A program made the position numbers and the translations under genes. A stretch of DNA of 35,731 nt from Thiorhodococcus sp. (lineage in GTDB: Bacteria; Pseudomonadota; Gammaproteobacteria; Chromatiales; Chromatiaceae): assembly GCA_029257385.1 (NCBI GenBank), contig JARIBS010000003.1, positions 1-35,731 of the forward strand. Direction: 5' to 3'. The notes under the pieces were generated by a model. That model did no database searches. It was not told the DNA's origin and saw only the letters and a program-made list of their open reading frames with translations. Position 1 is the stretch's first letter. Each line of letters opens with the position of its first letter. Below are positions 16,716 to 25,852 of the stretch, in pieces.

Positions 16716-16736
16716 ATCGTAAGACGGAGACCTTTC

Positions 16737-17861
16737 TCAGGGTTGGGTTAATGTATCCACGTGCTTCATAGCGCGATCCAGCACAGCGAGCGGTGTATGG
16801 AAATGCGGCGAGAAGCGGATACCGCCGCCGCGGTGCGCGCAGAGCACGCGCTGCGCCATGAGGTCGCGGTAGAGACGCTCCGAGGGAACGCCCGGCACCC
16901 TGAAGGTGATAATTCCAGCGCGGCGCTCTGGTTCGCGGGGCGTCAGCAGCTCAAAGCCGCGCTGCTCGATCAGCGACAGGAGATGGTTGGTGCGCTCCTG
17001 AAGCAGCGACCAGACGCGCTCCATGCCGATCTCCTCGAGCAGCGACAGACTCGCCTCCAGCGCATGGATGCCAAGCAGGTTAGGGCTGCCGCACTCGAAA
17101 CGCCGTGCGCTGCTCGCCGGTGTCCAGTCGGTTCGATCGAAATCCCCGCTGTCCTCAACCATATGCCAGCCGAACTGGCGCAATGCCAAATCCTCGCGCA
17201 ACGTTGGGCGGACATAGAGCAGTGCGACGCCTTCTGGTCCCAGCATCCACTTGTGACCGTCAGCGACCACAAAATCCGCCTGCGTGGTCGCCAGATCGAA
17301 GGGTAGGGCGCCGAGCCCCTGGATAGCGTCCACACACAAGAGCAGACCATTCGCGTGGCAGAAATCGCCGAGCCGTGCAAGATCCAACCTCAGTCCGCTT
17401 GCATACTGTACCCAACTCACCGCGATCATCCGGGTGCGTGCATCGCACAGTGCGATGAGATCGCTTTCTGGATCGGTCGAGGCGTCGAGATCCAGAGCGC
17501 GCCAGGTCACGCCCTGACCCGCCAATGACTCCCAGACGATGCGGTTTGAGGGGAATTCCTGCGCAATGCCGACAATATTGTCGCCCTCGGTCCAGGTCAG
17601 GCCATAAGCGATGATCGACAGCGCCTCTGAGGTGCTTTTCACGAGCGCGATGTCATCGCTCGAGCCAGCCCCGATCAATCGCGCCAACCGCTCACGTAAA
17701 CGCTGCTCGACGGCCACCCATTGCGGATAGGCGAGCGAACCCTGACTGGCGTTCTCCAACGCGAAACGCGCCACCGTCTCGGCGCTACGCCGTGGCCAGG
17801 GACCGACTGCGGCGTGGTTGAGGTGACACAGGTCGGCCGTGAGATGAAACGCGTCGGTCAT
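16737..17861 (-). CDS. Class-V aminotransferase (PLP-dependent), substrate unknown
   Basis: A 374-aa PLP enzyme of the class-V aminotransferase / cysteine-desulfurase superfamily. Seen: the Schiff-base Lys204 (VADGHKWMLGPEG), Asp178 (CVDAIQGLGALP) that pairs with the pyridine nitrogen, the N-terminal substrate loop LNHAAVGPWP, and the C-terminal block GGGIRFSPHFHTP. The layout resembles isopenicillin-N-epimerase-like and selenocysteine-lyase-like members; no desulfurase active-site cysteine loop is evident, so it is not called IscS or SufS. Its ATG overlaps the stop of the L,D-transpeptidase (ATGA), so the two are translationally coupled. The true substrate cannot be read from the sequence. 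Confidence 0.87.
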   Translation of the reverse strand: MTDAFHLTADLCHLNHAAVGPWPRRSAETVARFALENASQGSLAYPQWVAVEQRLRERLARLIGAGSSDDIALVKSTSEALSIIAYGLTWTEGDNIVGIAQEFPSNRIVWESLAGQGVTWRALDLDASTDPESDLIALCDARTRMIAVSWVQYASGLRLDLARLGDFCHANGLLLCVDAIQGLGALPFDLATTQADFVVADGHKWMLGPEGVALLYVRPTLREDLALRQFGWHMVEDSGDFDRTDWTPASSARRFECGSPNLLGIHALEASLSLLEEIGMERVWSLLQERTNHLLSLIEQRGFELLTPREPERRAGIITFRVPGVPSERLYRDLMAQRVLCAHRGGGIRFSPHFHTPLAVLDRAMKHVDTLTQP

Positions 17862-19111
17862 TGTGCTTCGCCTTCGGTCGCCATAGGAGCGGGGGCGGGA
17901 GCAGGCCCTGGCGCCGCCGGGGCAGGTTTCTCGGCGGTTGGGGGTTTGGGAAGGCGGATCTCCTTGATCTCAAGGACCGGCTTCGTGGGTTTCTCGGCTG
18001 GCTTTTCCACAGCTGGGGCGGGCTTCGGTTCAGGCGTGGGTTTGGGTGCCGGGTCTGCTGGGGTGGTCGTGTCTGGGGATGGCCGCACGGGCGTGGCGGA
18101 TGGTGGTGTCTCGGTATTCTGCTGTGGGGTCGTATCCGCTGTTGGCGCGGTGGTCTCGGCTGGCGCGCGCATCCTGGTCTCGCGTGGCGCGGTATTCTCG
18201 CCCGACGATGATGGCGTAGAGGCGTCTTTCGCCTCGGCCGTGGTCTCGACCGTTTCATTTGGCGAAGCGGTCTTGGCGGGGGGCGGGGCAACCGTCTTGG
18301 CAATCTCGGCTTGCTTGGCCGCTGCCTGCTTCTCCTCCTGCGCCTTGCGGGCCGCGATGCGCTGCTTCTCCGCAGCGCGTTTTTGCTCCGCGGCGATGGC
18401 GCGCTGCTTGACGACATAGTTGCCGTAGTCCGGCCCCTTGCCGACGATCTCCACCGACGTGCTCTGTGTCACATGCTTGAAGACGGTGGGTGCGATCTTG
18501 CTCGGCATGCGGATGCACCCGTGCGAGGCGGGGCTGCCGGGACGCGGGATGGCGCCTGCGTGCAAGCCGATGCCATCATAGGTCAAGCGCATCCAGTAGG
18601 GCATCCGCGCGCCCTCGAAGCGCCCGCCTGCGGGAATGTTGTCGCGACCGACCTTCACGCTTGAGCGGATCACCTTGTTGCCCTTGCCATAGACCTTGCC
18701 GTAGAGATTCGAGCGTTTATTCTCGATCTTCTCCATTACCTGAAACTTACCTGTTGGCGTCGGATACTTGGACACACCGGTGGCGACGGTGGCCCAGCCG
18801 AGTTCCTCTTCGCCCTCGTAGAAACGCGCCTTCTGCTCGTTGGTATCGATCACGATGCGCGTGACCGAGCGACCGTCACCTTTCCATTCGTAGAGTGGGC
18901 TGGATTTGGTCTTTTTTTTCTCAACCGCCTTTTTCTCCTCAGGCGCGGGTTGCTCCTCGGCAACGACTGGTTGCTCGGCTTGCGTGTCGGGTTTGGCGAT
19001 GAAGCGTGCAAGCTCGTCGCATCCCGCCAGGCTCAATATCAGCAATGCAGTCAGCGCGATCTTGATCGAACGCGGTTTAAGGAAGATGGCTTTAAGCATG
19101 TCATTCATCAT
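17858..19111 (-). CDS. L,D-transpeptidase (YkuD) lipoprotein with long Pro/Ala-rich tail
   Basis: A 417-aa envelope protein. The signal and lipobox (LSLAGC) place the lipid-modified cysteine at 31. A Glu/Lys/Pro linker is followed by a YkuD catalytic domain (about 80-225) with His184 (LHAGAI), then SHGCIRM with His197, Cys199 and Arg201. This domain forms or remodels 3-3 crosslinks in peptidoglycan or attaches proteins to it. A Lys/Ala-rich predicted coil (about 233-275) and a 140-residue Pro/Thr/Ala/Glu-rich low-complexity tail follow, perhaps spanning or binding the wall. Three ATGs lie close together (19111, 19108, 19099); GGGA best suits the second. It is coupled to the downstream aminotransferase. 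Confidence 0.9.
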   Translation of the reverse strand: MMNDMLKAIFLKPRSIKIALTALLILSLAGCDELARFIAKPDTQAEQPVVAEEQPAPEEKKAVEKKKTKSSPLYEWKGDGRSVTRIVIDTNEQKARFYEGEEELGWATVATGVSKYPTPTGKFQVMEKIENKRSNLYGKVYGKGNKVIRSSVKVGRDNIPAGGRFEGARMPYWMRLTYDGIGLHAGAIPRPGSPASHGCIRMPSKIAPTVFKHVTQSTSVEIVGKGPDYGNYVVKQRAIAAEQKRAAEKQRIAARKAQEEKQAAAKQAEIAKTVAPPPAKTASPNETVETTAEAKDASTPSSSGENTAPRETRMRAPAETTAPTADTTPQQNTETPPSATPVRPSPDTTTPADPAPKPTPEPKPAPAVEKPAEKPTKPVLEIKEIRLPKPPTAEKPAPAAPGPAPAPAPMATEGEAQ

Positions 19112-19402
19112 TATTCCCGAATGCTGCGGATACCTTGATTATTTGCGTTTCTAAATTCGCCTAAGGATACCTTGCTCAGGACTCTGGGGCACGTTCGGCG
19201 ATTGCCAAACCAATCGGCTAGCGCACAGCGCCCCAGACGCGAGTCTCTGTCAGTCTCAGACAGCGCTGATTGCTCAAAGATCTGGGGCCGCAGCGGCGGA
19301 AGTGCTGGCTGTCTGATTCCTATCCTTGATTGCGCATAATGTATATTATGTAAAGTCATAGATGCGAGAGAACATTCTCTTCCTGCCCTGTCTGCGCGCT
19401 TT

Positions 19403-22400
19403 CTACAATACGGCAACCAACTGGGGCTTGAGGCGTGTTTCAGGCATGGCCGCTGGGAGCGCGGGCCGCGTATAGGAGATTGCCACGTCAGTGACGCTCG
19501 CGAGTGCGCTCAAGCGCTTGAGCAACGCATCGCTGGGTCGCACGCGCCAAGCATTACTCAACAGCAACTCGGCCTTGGCCCCTGGGCGTCTGTAGCGCAA
19601 TCGAACCGGCACGTCACCGTCGCGAAAGGCGTGTAAGCATTCCTTTAGCGCGGTGAGCCGGTGCGCACCATCGGCATAGGCCTTGGGATCAGATAAATCA
19701 AACGTCAGCATCATATGATCCGCTGCCGATTCACGCGCCTGATCGAACGTGCGTACCGTTTCAGCGCGCAATGACCAGCCATCGCGGAACTCATCGAAGC
19801 TCAGACTGCCAGTGACGCTCAGGATCTGATCCGGCACCAGGAGCTGGCGGACCTGATCGTACAGCTCGGAGAAGACGGCGACCTCGATCCGCCCGGTGCG
19901 ATCATCGAGCAGGACGGAACCCATGCGCCCGCGCGGCGTCTTGCCGTGGCGCACGCTCACGACCAGACCGGCGACGGTGCGTTTCTCGCGGTCGCGCCGA
20001 TTGCGCCGACCAAGCTCGCGATCGGTCTCGAGCAGCTTGGCGATACGCATGCCGGACATGGCGTTGAGCTCGGCGTCGTAGCGGTCGATGGGATGGCCGG
20101 TGAGATAGAGTCCGAGCGTTGCCTTCTCACCCTGCAAACGCTGCTCGTCCTCCCAATCGACACTGATCTCGCTGACCAACTGGGGATCGGGCGTGTAGTC
20201 TGCGCCAGATTCGAGCACGCCGAATAAATCGACCTGACCGGTGACCTGAGTGGTGTTGTGCTGCTCGGCGGCCTTGAGCGCGAGAGGCAAATGCGCCATG
20301 AGTGTCGCGCGATTGGCCCCCAGCTCGTCGAGTGCACCGGCGCGAATCAGGGCCTCTAGCACGCGCCGGTTGACCTTGTGCAGATCGATGCGCTGACAGA
20401 AGTCCCAGAGATCGCGAAAGCAACCGCCCTGCTCGCGCGCCTGGAGCATGGACTCGATCGCCGACTCCCCTACCCCCTTGATCGCCCCCATGCCGTAGAT
20501 GACGGTGCGCTCGTCGGCAATCGTGAAGCGGTAAACCGAGCGATTGATCGCCGGTGGCTCGACGGCAAGCTTCATCGCCCGGCACTCATCAATCAGGGTT
20601 ACGACCTTGTCGGTGTTGTCCATGTCCGCGGAGAGCACCGCCGCCATAAAGGCCGCTGGATAATGCGCCTTCAGCCAGAGGGTCTGATAGCTCACCAGAG
20701 CGTAGGCGGCAGAATGCGACTTGTTAAACCCATACCCCGCGAACTTATCCATCAAATCAAAGATATAGGTCGCTGTATCGGCATCGACACCGCGCTTGTT
20801 CGAGCCTTCCATAAAGATGGCGCGCTGCGTGTCCATCTCCGATTGCTTCTTCTTGCCCATGGCGCGGCGCAACAGGTCGGCAGCGCCTAGCGAGAAACCG
20901 GCCAGTACTTGGGCGATCTGCATGACCTGCTCTTGGTAGAGGATGATGCCGTAGGTCGGTTCGAGGATGCGCTCCAGATCCGGGTGCGGATAGGCCACAT
21001 CGGCCCGACCGTGCTTGCGGTCGATGAAGTCATCCACCATGCCCGACTGCAAGGGACCAGGGCGAAACAGCGCCACCAGCGCCGTGATGTCGCCGAAGCT
21101 GTCGGGCTGGAGCTTTTTGATCAGCTCCTTCATGCCGCGCGACTCAAGCTGGAAGACGGCGGTGGTCTTGCAGCGCTTGAGCAGCGCGAATGCTTCGGCG
21201 TCGTGGGCCTCGATCGCGTTGATGTCGACCGGCGGCTCGCCCTTGGCGGCGCGGCCAGCGTTCACCGTCTTGAGCGCCCAGTCGATGATGGTCAGGGTGC
21301 GCAGCCCGAGGAAGTCGAACTTGACCAGCCCGACCTGTTCGACGTCGTCCTTATCGAACTGGGTGACCAGGTTATCGCCGCCCGGCTCGCAGTAGAGCGG
21401 CGCGAAGTCGGTCAGCACCGTGGGCGCGATGACCACACCACCGGCATGCTTACCGGCGTTGCGGGTCAACCCTTCGAGCTTGAGCGCCATGTCGATCAGG
21501 GCGCGAGCCTCTTCGTCGTCTTCATAGGTCCGCTTGAGATCGTCGCTCTCGGCGAGCGCCTTGTTTAGCGTCATGCCCAGCTCGAAGGGCACCATCTTGG
21601 CGATCTTGTCGACAAAACCGTACGGATGGCCCATCACGCGTCCGACGTCGCGTACCACCGCCTTGGCCGCCATGGTGCCGAAGGTGATGATTTGGGAGAC
21701 TGCTTCGCGGCCGTATTTGCGCGCGACATAGTCGATAACCCGGTCGCGCCCTTCCATGCAGAAGTCCACATCGAAGTCGGGCATGGAGACACGCTCGGGA
21801 TTGAGGAAGCGCTCGAACAGCAGATCGTGCTCGATGGGATCGAGATCGGTGATCTTGAGCGCATAGGCCACCAGCGAGCCGGCGCCCGAGCCGCGCCCCG
21901 GCCCGACCGGGATGCCGTTGTCCCTGGCCCACTGGATGAAGTCCGCCACGATCAGGAAGTAGCCCGGAAAGCCCATCTGGATGATGACATCCAGCTCCAG
22001 TTGCAGACGTGCGCCATAGCTGCGGCGGCGCTCGGCGCGATCGGGTGCGTCGTGTTTGAGGATGCGCTCCAGGCGCGACTCAAGCCCAAGGCGCGACTGC
22101 TCGGCGAAAAAAGAGTCGGTCGTCATGCCCGCCGGAACCGGGAAAACCGGTAGAGAGTTCTCGCCGAACTTCAGTTCGAGATTACAACGCTTAGCGATTT
22201 CGACCGAGTTCTCCAGCGCCTCGGGCAGATCGGCGAAGAGTTCAGCCATCTCCTGCGGCGTGCGCAGATACTGCTCCTCGCTGTAGCCACGCGGGCGGCG
22301 CGGATCGTCGAGGGTACGTCCGTCGCAAATGCAGGCGCGCACCTCATGTGCCTCGAAATCGGTGGCCGTCAGAAAGCGCACATCATTGGTCGCCACGACC

Positions 22401-22981
22401 GGGATTCCGCGACGCATCGCCAGATCGACGCTCGCCTCGATCAGCTCGGGTTCCTGTGTACGACCGGTGCGCATCAACTCCAGGTAATAGCGGTCGCCAA
22501 AGGCTTCTAGCCAAGGCTCAATAACACGATTCGTGTCATTTTGGCGCCCTCTCAGCAAGGTTTGAGCGATCTCCCCGCGCGGCCCGCCGGAGAGTGCGAT
22601 CAACCCTGCGCTGGCGCTTAGAACCCAATCGCGCTCGACCTGAGGAATGCCCTGGTGCTGGCCTTCCACATAGCTGCGCGAGATGAGCCGCGTGAGATTG
22701 CGATAGCCTGTTTCGTTTTGGACTAACAGCACCAGACGGTGCGGCTGATTGGGTTCATCGGGGTTGCGCACCCACAGATCGGCGCCAGCGATCGGTTTGA
22801 GTCCGGCACTCACAGCAGCCTTGTAGAAGCGCACGAGCGCGAAGAGATTTCCCTGATCAGTCAATGCGATAGCTGGCATACCAGCCGCTACGGCCGCCTT
22901 GATCAACGGCTTGATACGGATCAAGCCGTCGACCAGCGAATACTCTGAATGCAGATGCAAATGAACAAAGCTAGGATTCAC
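19403..22981 (-). CDS. dnaE: DNA polymerase III subunit alpha
   Basis: The replicative polymerase catalytic subunit. The N-terminal PHP domain starts FVHLHLHSEYSLVDG. The polymerase core contains GPGRGSGAGSLVAYAL and PDFDVDFCMEGRDRVIDYV with catalytic Asp402 and Asp404. A helix-hairpin-helix region, an OB fold (VAGLVVSVRHGKTPRGRMG) and a C-terminal tau-binding region follow. I chose GTG at 22981 (1192 aa), which has AGG 6 nt upstream and puts the catalytic aspartates within one residue of E. coli numbering (401, 403). The ATG at 23104 would add 41 unconserved residues. All key motifs are intact. Confidence 0.96.
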   Translation of the reverse strand: MNPSFVHLHLHSEYSLVDGLIRIKPLIKAAVAAGMPAIALTDQGNLFALVRFYKAAVSAGLKPIAGADLWVRNPDEPNQPHRLVLLVQNETGYRNLTRLISRSYVEGQHQGIPQVERDWVLSASAGLIALSGGPRGEIAQTLLRGRQNDTNRVIEPWLEAFGDRYYLELMRTGRTQEPELIEASVDLAMRRGIPVVATNDVRFLTATDFEAHEVRACICDGRTLDDPRRPRGYSEEQYLRTPQEMAELFADLPEALENSVEIAKRCNLELKFGENSLPVFPVPAGMTTDSFFAEQSRLGLESRLERILKHDAPDRAERRRSYGARLQLELDVIIQMGFPGYFLIVADFIQWARDNGIPVGPGRGSGAGSLVAYALKITDLDPIEHDLLFERFLNPERVSMPDFDVDFCMEGRDRVIDYVARKYGREAVSQIITFGTMAAKAVVRDVGRVMGHPYGFVDKIAKMVPFELGMTLNKALAESDDLKRTYEDDEEARALIDMALKLEGLTRNAGKHAGGVVIAPTVLTDFAPLYCEPGGDNLVTQFDKDDVEQVGLVKFDFLGLRTLTIIDWALKTVNAGRAAKGEPPVDINAIEAHDAEAFALLKRCKTTAVFQLESRGMKELIKKLQPDSFGDITALVALFRPGPLQSGMVDDFIDRKHGRADVAYPHPDLERILEPTYGIILYQEQVMQIAQVLAGFSLGAADLLRRAMGKKKQSEMDTQRAIFMEGSNKRGVDADTATYIFDLMDKFAGYGFNKSHSAAYALVSYQTLWLKAHYPAAFMAAVLSADMDNTDKVVTLIDECRAMKLAVEPPAINRSVYRFTIADERTVIYGMGAIKGVGESAIESMLQAREQGGCFRDLWDFCQRIDLHKVNRRVLEALIRAGALDELGANRATLMAHLPLALKAAEQHNTTQVTGQVDLFGVLESGADYTPDPQLVSEISVDWEDEQRLQGEKATLGLYLTGHPIDRYDAELNAMSGMRIAKLLETDRELGRRNRRDREKRTVAGLVVSVRHGKTPRGRMGSVLLDDRTGRIEVAVFSELYDQVRQLLVPDQILSVTGSLSFDEFRDGWSLRAETVRTFDQARESAADHMMLTFDLSDPKAYADGAHRLTALKECLHAFRDGDVPVRLRYRRPGAKAELLLSNAWRVRPSDALLKRLSALASVTDVAISYTRPALPAAMPETRLKPQLVAVL

Positions 22982-23310
22982 GCGTGACCTGTCGTGCTCA
23001 GTGAGACTCAATCGAATTGGGTGAAGAAATAGCGGGTGTCGGGCGGCCAGTCTACCGACCCAGACCGGTTCAGCCGAGCTGAAAAAACCCATCGAAATCG
23101 ACATCTAGATAGGCGAACGCAGCACTGCACGGGGGTTGCAAAAAACAACCGCCAAGCGATCAGTCACTTGGGTCGAAAGTACACGTTTTGATCTAATGCG
23201 TAGCGCAGGCCGAGAGCGCTTCAGGGCCAGATTGAGCAGATTTTCATACGCAGAATGTGGCGAGTGTGCTAAACGCGGTTGCGCGCGCGAAACGCAGGAT
23301 TCGTGCGCGT
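22982..23310. other. Gap between nadE and dnaE
   Basis: 329 bases that must hold the dnaE promoter. I see no gene and no clear -35/-10 pair. Two structures are visible: GGTTG-CAAAAAA-CAACC near 23135 (a short hairpin with an A-rich loop) and a 9-bp inverted repeat around the nadE stop (23269-23314). Confidence 0.5.
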
Positions 23311-23314
23311 TTAG
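23269..23314. repeat. 9-bp inverted repeat overlapping the nadE stop codon
   Basis: CTAAACGCG (23269-23277) and CGCGTTTAG (23306-23314) are perfect reverse complements separated by 28 GC-rich bases that could fold further. It overlaps the nadE stop codon. No T-run follows on the minus strand, so if it affects the nadE transcript it does so as a stabilising or factor-dependent element. Confidence 0.4.
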
Positions 23315-24918
23315 AAGCCGCTGGTCATCGGATAGCGCCGATCGCGTCCGAACGCCCGTCTGGATATGCGCACGCCGGGCGATGCCTGGCGGCGTTTGAA
23401 CTCACTGCGATCAACCAGGCGCGTGACCCGCTGCACGACATCGACCGCATACCCACGGGCAATGATTGCCTGCGTGCCTTCGTCCTCCTCGATATAGAGC
23501 TTGAGGATGGCATCCAGCACCTCGTAGGGCGGCAGACTGTCCTGGTCGGTCTGATCGGGGCGCAATTCAGCCGAGGGTGCACGGGTGATGACACGCTCGG
23601 GAATCACCGCCGAGCAGCGGTTGCGATAGGCTGCCAGCCGGTAGACTAGCGTCTTGGGGACGTCTTTGAGGGGTGCAAAACCACCGGCCATATCGCCGTA
23701 GAGGGTGGAGTAACCCACCGCCATCTCGCTCTTGTTGCTGGTGGTCAACAGGATGCGCCTAGTCTTGTTGCTGATCGCCATCAGGATGACCCCGCGACAG
23801 CGCGCCTGGATGTTCTCCTCGGTCACATCCGCCGGCTGTCCCGTAAATGCCGGTTCGAGCATTTCGAGAAAGCACTGAAAAGCCGGCTCGATAGAGATCG
23901 TCCGGGCCGTGATCCCGAGCACGCGCGCCTGTTCGAGCGCATCGGCATTGCTTATCTCGGCCGTATAGCGCGAGGGCATCAAGACGCCTTCGACGGACTC
24001 CGCACCGAGCGCATCGACGGCGATCGCCAGGCTCAGGGCCGAGTCGATCCCACCGGACAGCCCCAAAACCGCTCCACTGAAACCGTTCTTGCGCACATAG
24101 TCCCTGACCCCGAGCACCAGCGCGGCATAGATGTCCTGCTCCGTATCTTCGGGCAGCACGGTTGCTGGCGTGTCTGCGAGTGCTGACCCGTCGTCATCGA
24201 AGGACTGGAGTAGATGGGTCTCGACGAACCCCGGCGCGCGCGCGACCACCCGCCCGCTGCGATCGGCCACGAACGAGGCCCCATCGAAGACCAGCTCGTC
24301 CTGACCGCCGACCAGATTGGCGTAGAGGATTGACACGCCGTGATCGCGGGCCAGACGCGCAACCTGCCCTTCCCGCTCGGCATTCTTGTCGGCGTGAAAG
24401 GGCGAGGCATTGATGTTGATTAGGATCTGCGCACCCGCCGCCGCCGCCTGTCGAGTCGGACCATCCTGCCAGACGTCCTCGCAGACGCTCAAGCCGATGC
24501 GCAGTCCGCGATGCTCGAAAACCGTTGGGGTCGCTCCCGGTTGGAAATAGCGCTTTTCATCGAAGACGCTGTAGTTTGGCAGATGCTGCTTGGCATATTC
24601 CGCCACGATCTCGCCGCCACGGATCACACCGGCCACGTTGAAAAGCCCGCCGACCGAGCGTCGCGGATACCCCAGCACCAGCGTGATGCCGCTCACCTCT
24701 GACTGGATGCGCGCCAGCGCCGCCTCGACCCGCTGCACAAGCTCCGGGCGCAGCAGCAGATCCTCGGGCGGATAGCCGGTGAGGACGAGTTCGGGAAAAA
24801 CCGCCATATCCGCGCCGGCCCCCCGCGCCCGTGCCGCCTCGCGGATGACCCGCTCGGCGTTTCCGGCGATATCTCCGACCAAGGGATTCATCTGAACGAT
24901 CTGGATACGACAACCCAA
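23311..24918 (-). CDS. nadE: Glutamine-dependent NAD+ synthetase
   Basis: Makes NAD+ from deamido-NAD+, ATP and glutamine. The N-terminal nitrilase-type amidotransferase domain has the triad Glu43 (VFPELVLTGYPPEDL), Lys110 (EYAKQHLPNY) and Cys146 (SVCEDVWQ). The C-terminal synthetase domain has the P-loop LGLSGGIDSAL (SGGIDS at 288-293), TTSNKSEMAVGYSTLYGDM, and FKRRQASPGVRIS near the end. 535 aa, standard for the two-domain form, so it does not need a separate glutaminase. The start is TTG at 24918 with AGGAG 9 nt upstream. It lies 61 bp downstream of sucD. Confidence 0.96.
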   Translation of the reverse strand: MGCRIQIVQMNPLVGDIAGNAERVIREAARARGAGADMAVFPELVLTGYPPEDLLLRPELVQRVEAALARIQSEVSGITLVLGYPRRSVGGLFNVAGVIRGGEIVAEYAKQHLPNYSVFDEKRYFQPGATPTVFEHRGLRIGLSVCEDVWQDGPTRQAAAAGAQILININASPFHADKNAEREGQVARLARDHGVSILYANLVGGQDELVFDGASFVADRSGRVVARAPGFVETHLLQSFDDDGSALADTPATVLPEDTEQDIYAALVLGVRDYVRKNGFSGAVLGLSGGIDSALSLAIAVDALGAESVEGVLMPSRYTAEISNADALEQARVLGITARTISIEPAFQCFLEMLEPAFTGQPADVTEENIQARCRGVILMAISNKTRRILLTTSNKSEMAVGYSTLYGDMAGGFAPLKDVPKTLVYRLAAYRNRCSAVIPERVITRAPSAELRPDQTDQDSLPPYEVLDAILKLYIEEDEGTQAIIARGYAVDVVQRVTRLVDRSEFKRRQASPGVRISRRAFGRDRRYPMTSGF

Positions 24919-24979
24919 GGCGGTTTACTCCTGGAAAAATGATGGTGCATCGATCGGATCAGCCCCCCGACTGTTGCGG

Positions 24980-25852
24980 TCAGACCCGCAGCAACTCGGC
25001 GATACGCGCACCCATCTCGGCTGGCGAACGTACCGTGGCGACGCCCGCGTGCTCGAGCGCGGCATACTTGCCCTCCGCCGTGCCCTTGCCCCCGGTCACG
25101 ATGGCACCTGCATGGCCCATGCGCTTACCAACCGGCGCGGTCACCCCGGCGATGTAGGCGACGACCGGCTTGGTCATGCGATCGTGGATGAATTCGGCCG
25201 CCTCTTCCTCGGCGCTCCCGCCGATCTCGCCGACCATGATCACCGCGTCCGTTGCGGGGTCGGCCTCGAACAGCGCCAGACAGGCGACGAAATCCAGCCC
25301 CTGGATGGGATCGCCGCCGATGCCGATGCAGGTGCTCTGCCCCAACCCGGCGCGGGTGGTCTGGAACACGGCCTCATAGGTCAGCGTGCCGGAACGCGAG
25401 ACGATACCGATCCGTCCTGGGCGATGGATAGCGCCCGGCATGATACCGATTTTGCAGGCGTCCGGCGTGATGATGCCCGGACAGTTGGGACCGATGAGCA
25501 CCACGTCCAGATCGGCGATAGCGGCCTTGACCCGCAGCATATCGAGCACTGGAATCCCCTCGGTGATGCAGACGATGACGCCGACCCCGGCATCCGCCGC
25601 CTCCAGGATCGCATCCGCCGCATGGGCCGCTGGGACATAGATCATGGTCGCATCGGCGCCGGTGTCGGCGACGGCCTGGTGGACGGTATCGAAGACCGGG
25701 CGGTCGAGATGACGCCCCCCGCCCTTGCCGGGCGTCACACCACCGACTAGCTTGGTGCCGTAGGCGATCGCCTGCTCACTATGGAAGGTTCCCTGCTTGC
25801 CGGTGAAGCCCTGACAGATCACACGCGTATCGGCATCGATCAGAATACTCAT
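24980..25852 (-). CDS. sucD: Succinyl-CoA ligase, alpha subunit
   Basis: With SucC it interconverts succinyl-CoA and succinate with ATP/GTP formation in the TCA cycle. CoA-binding N-terminal domain ([19 protein letters not shown]), GITEG-type loop ([11 protein letters not shown]), [20 protein letters not shown], and the phosphohistidine His247 in RMGHAGAIV. 290 aa, the usual length. Its ATG overlaps the sucC stop (ATGA), consistent with 1:1 coupled synthesis. Confidence 0.97.
   Translation of the reverse strand: MSILIDADTRVICQGFTGKQGTFHSEQAIAYGTKLVGGVTPGKGGGRHLDRPVFDTVHQAVADTGADATMIYVPAAHAADAILEAADAGVGVIVCITEGIPVLDMLRVKAAIADLDVVLIGPNCPGIITPDACKIGIMPGAIHRPGRIGIVSRSGTLTYEAVFQTTRAGLGQSTCIGIGGDPIQGLDFVACLALFEADPATDAVIMVGEIGGSAEEEAAEFIHDRMTKPVVAYIAGVTAPVGKRMGHAGAIVTGGKGTAEGKYAALEHAGVATVRSPAEMGARIAELLRV

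Noticed and set aside
19320..19370. AT-rich CATAATGTATATTATG dyad as a defined promoter of the L,D-transpeptidase
   Set aside because: Probably near the promoter, but no -35/-10 pair with acceptable spacing could be identified, so it was not listed.
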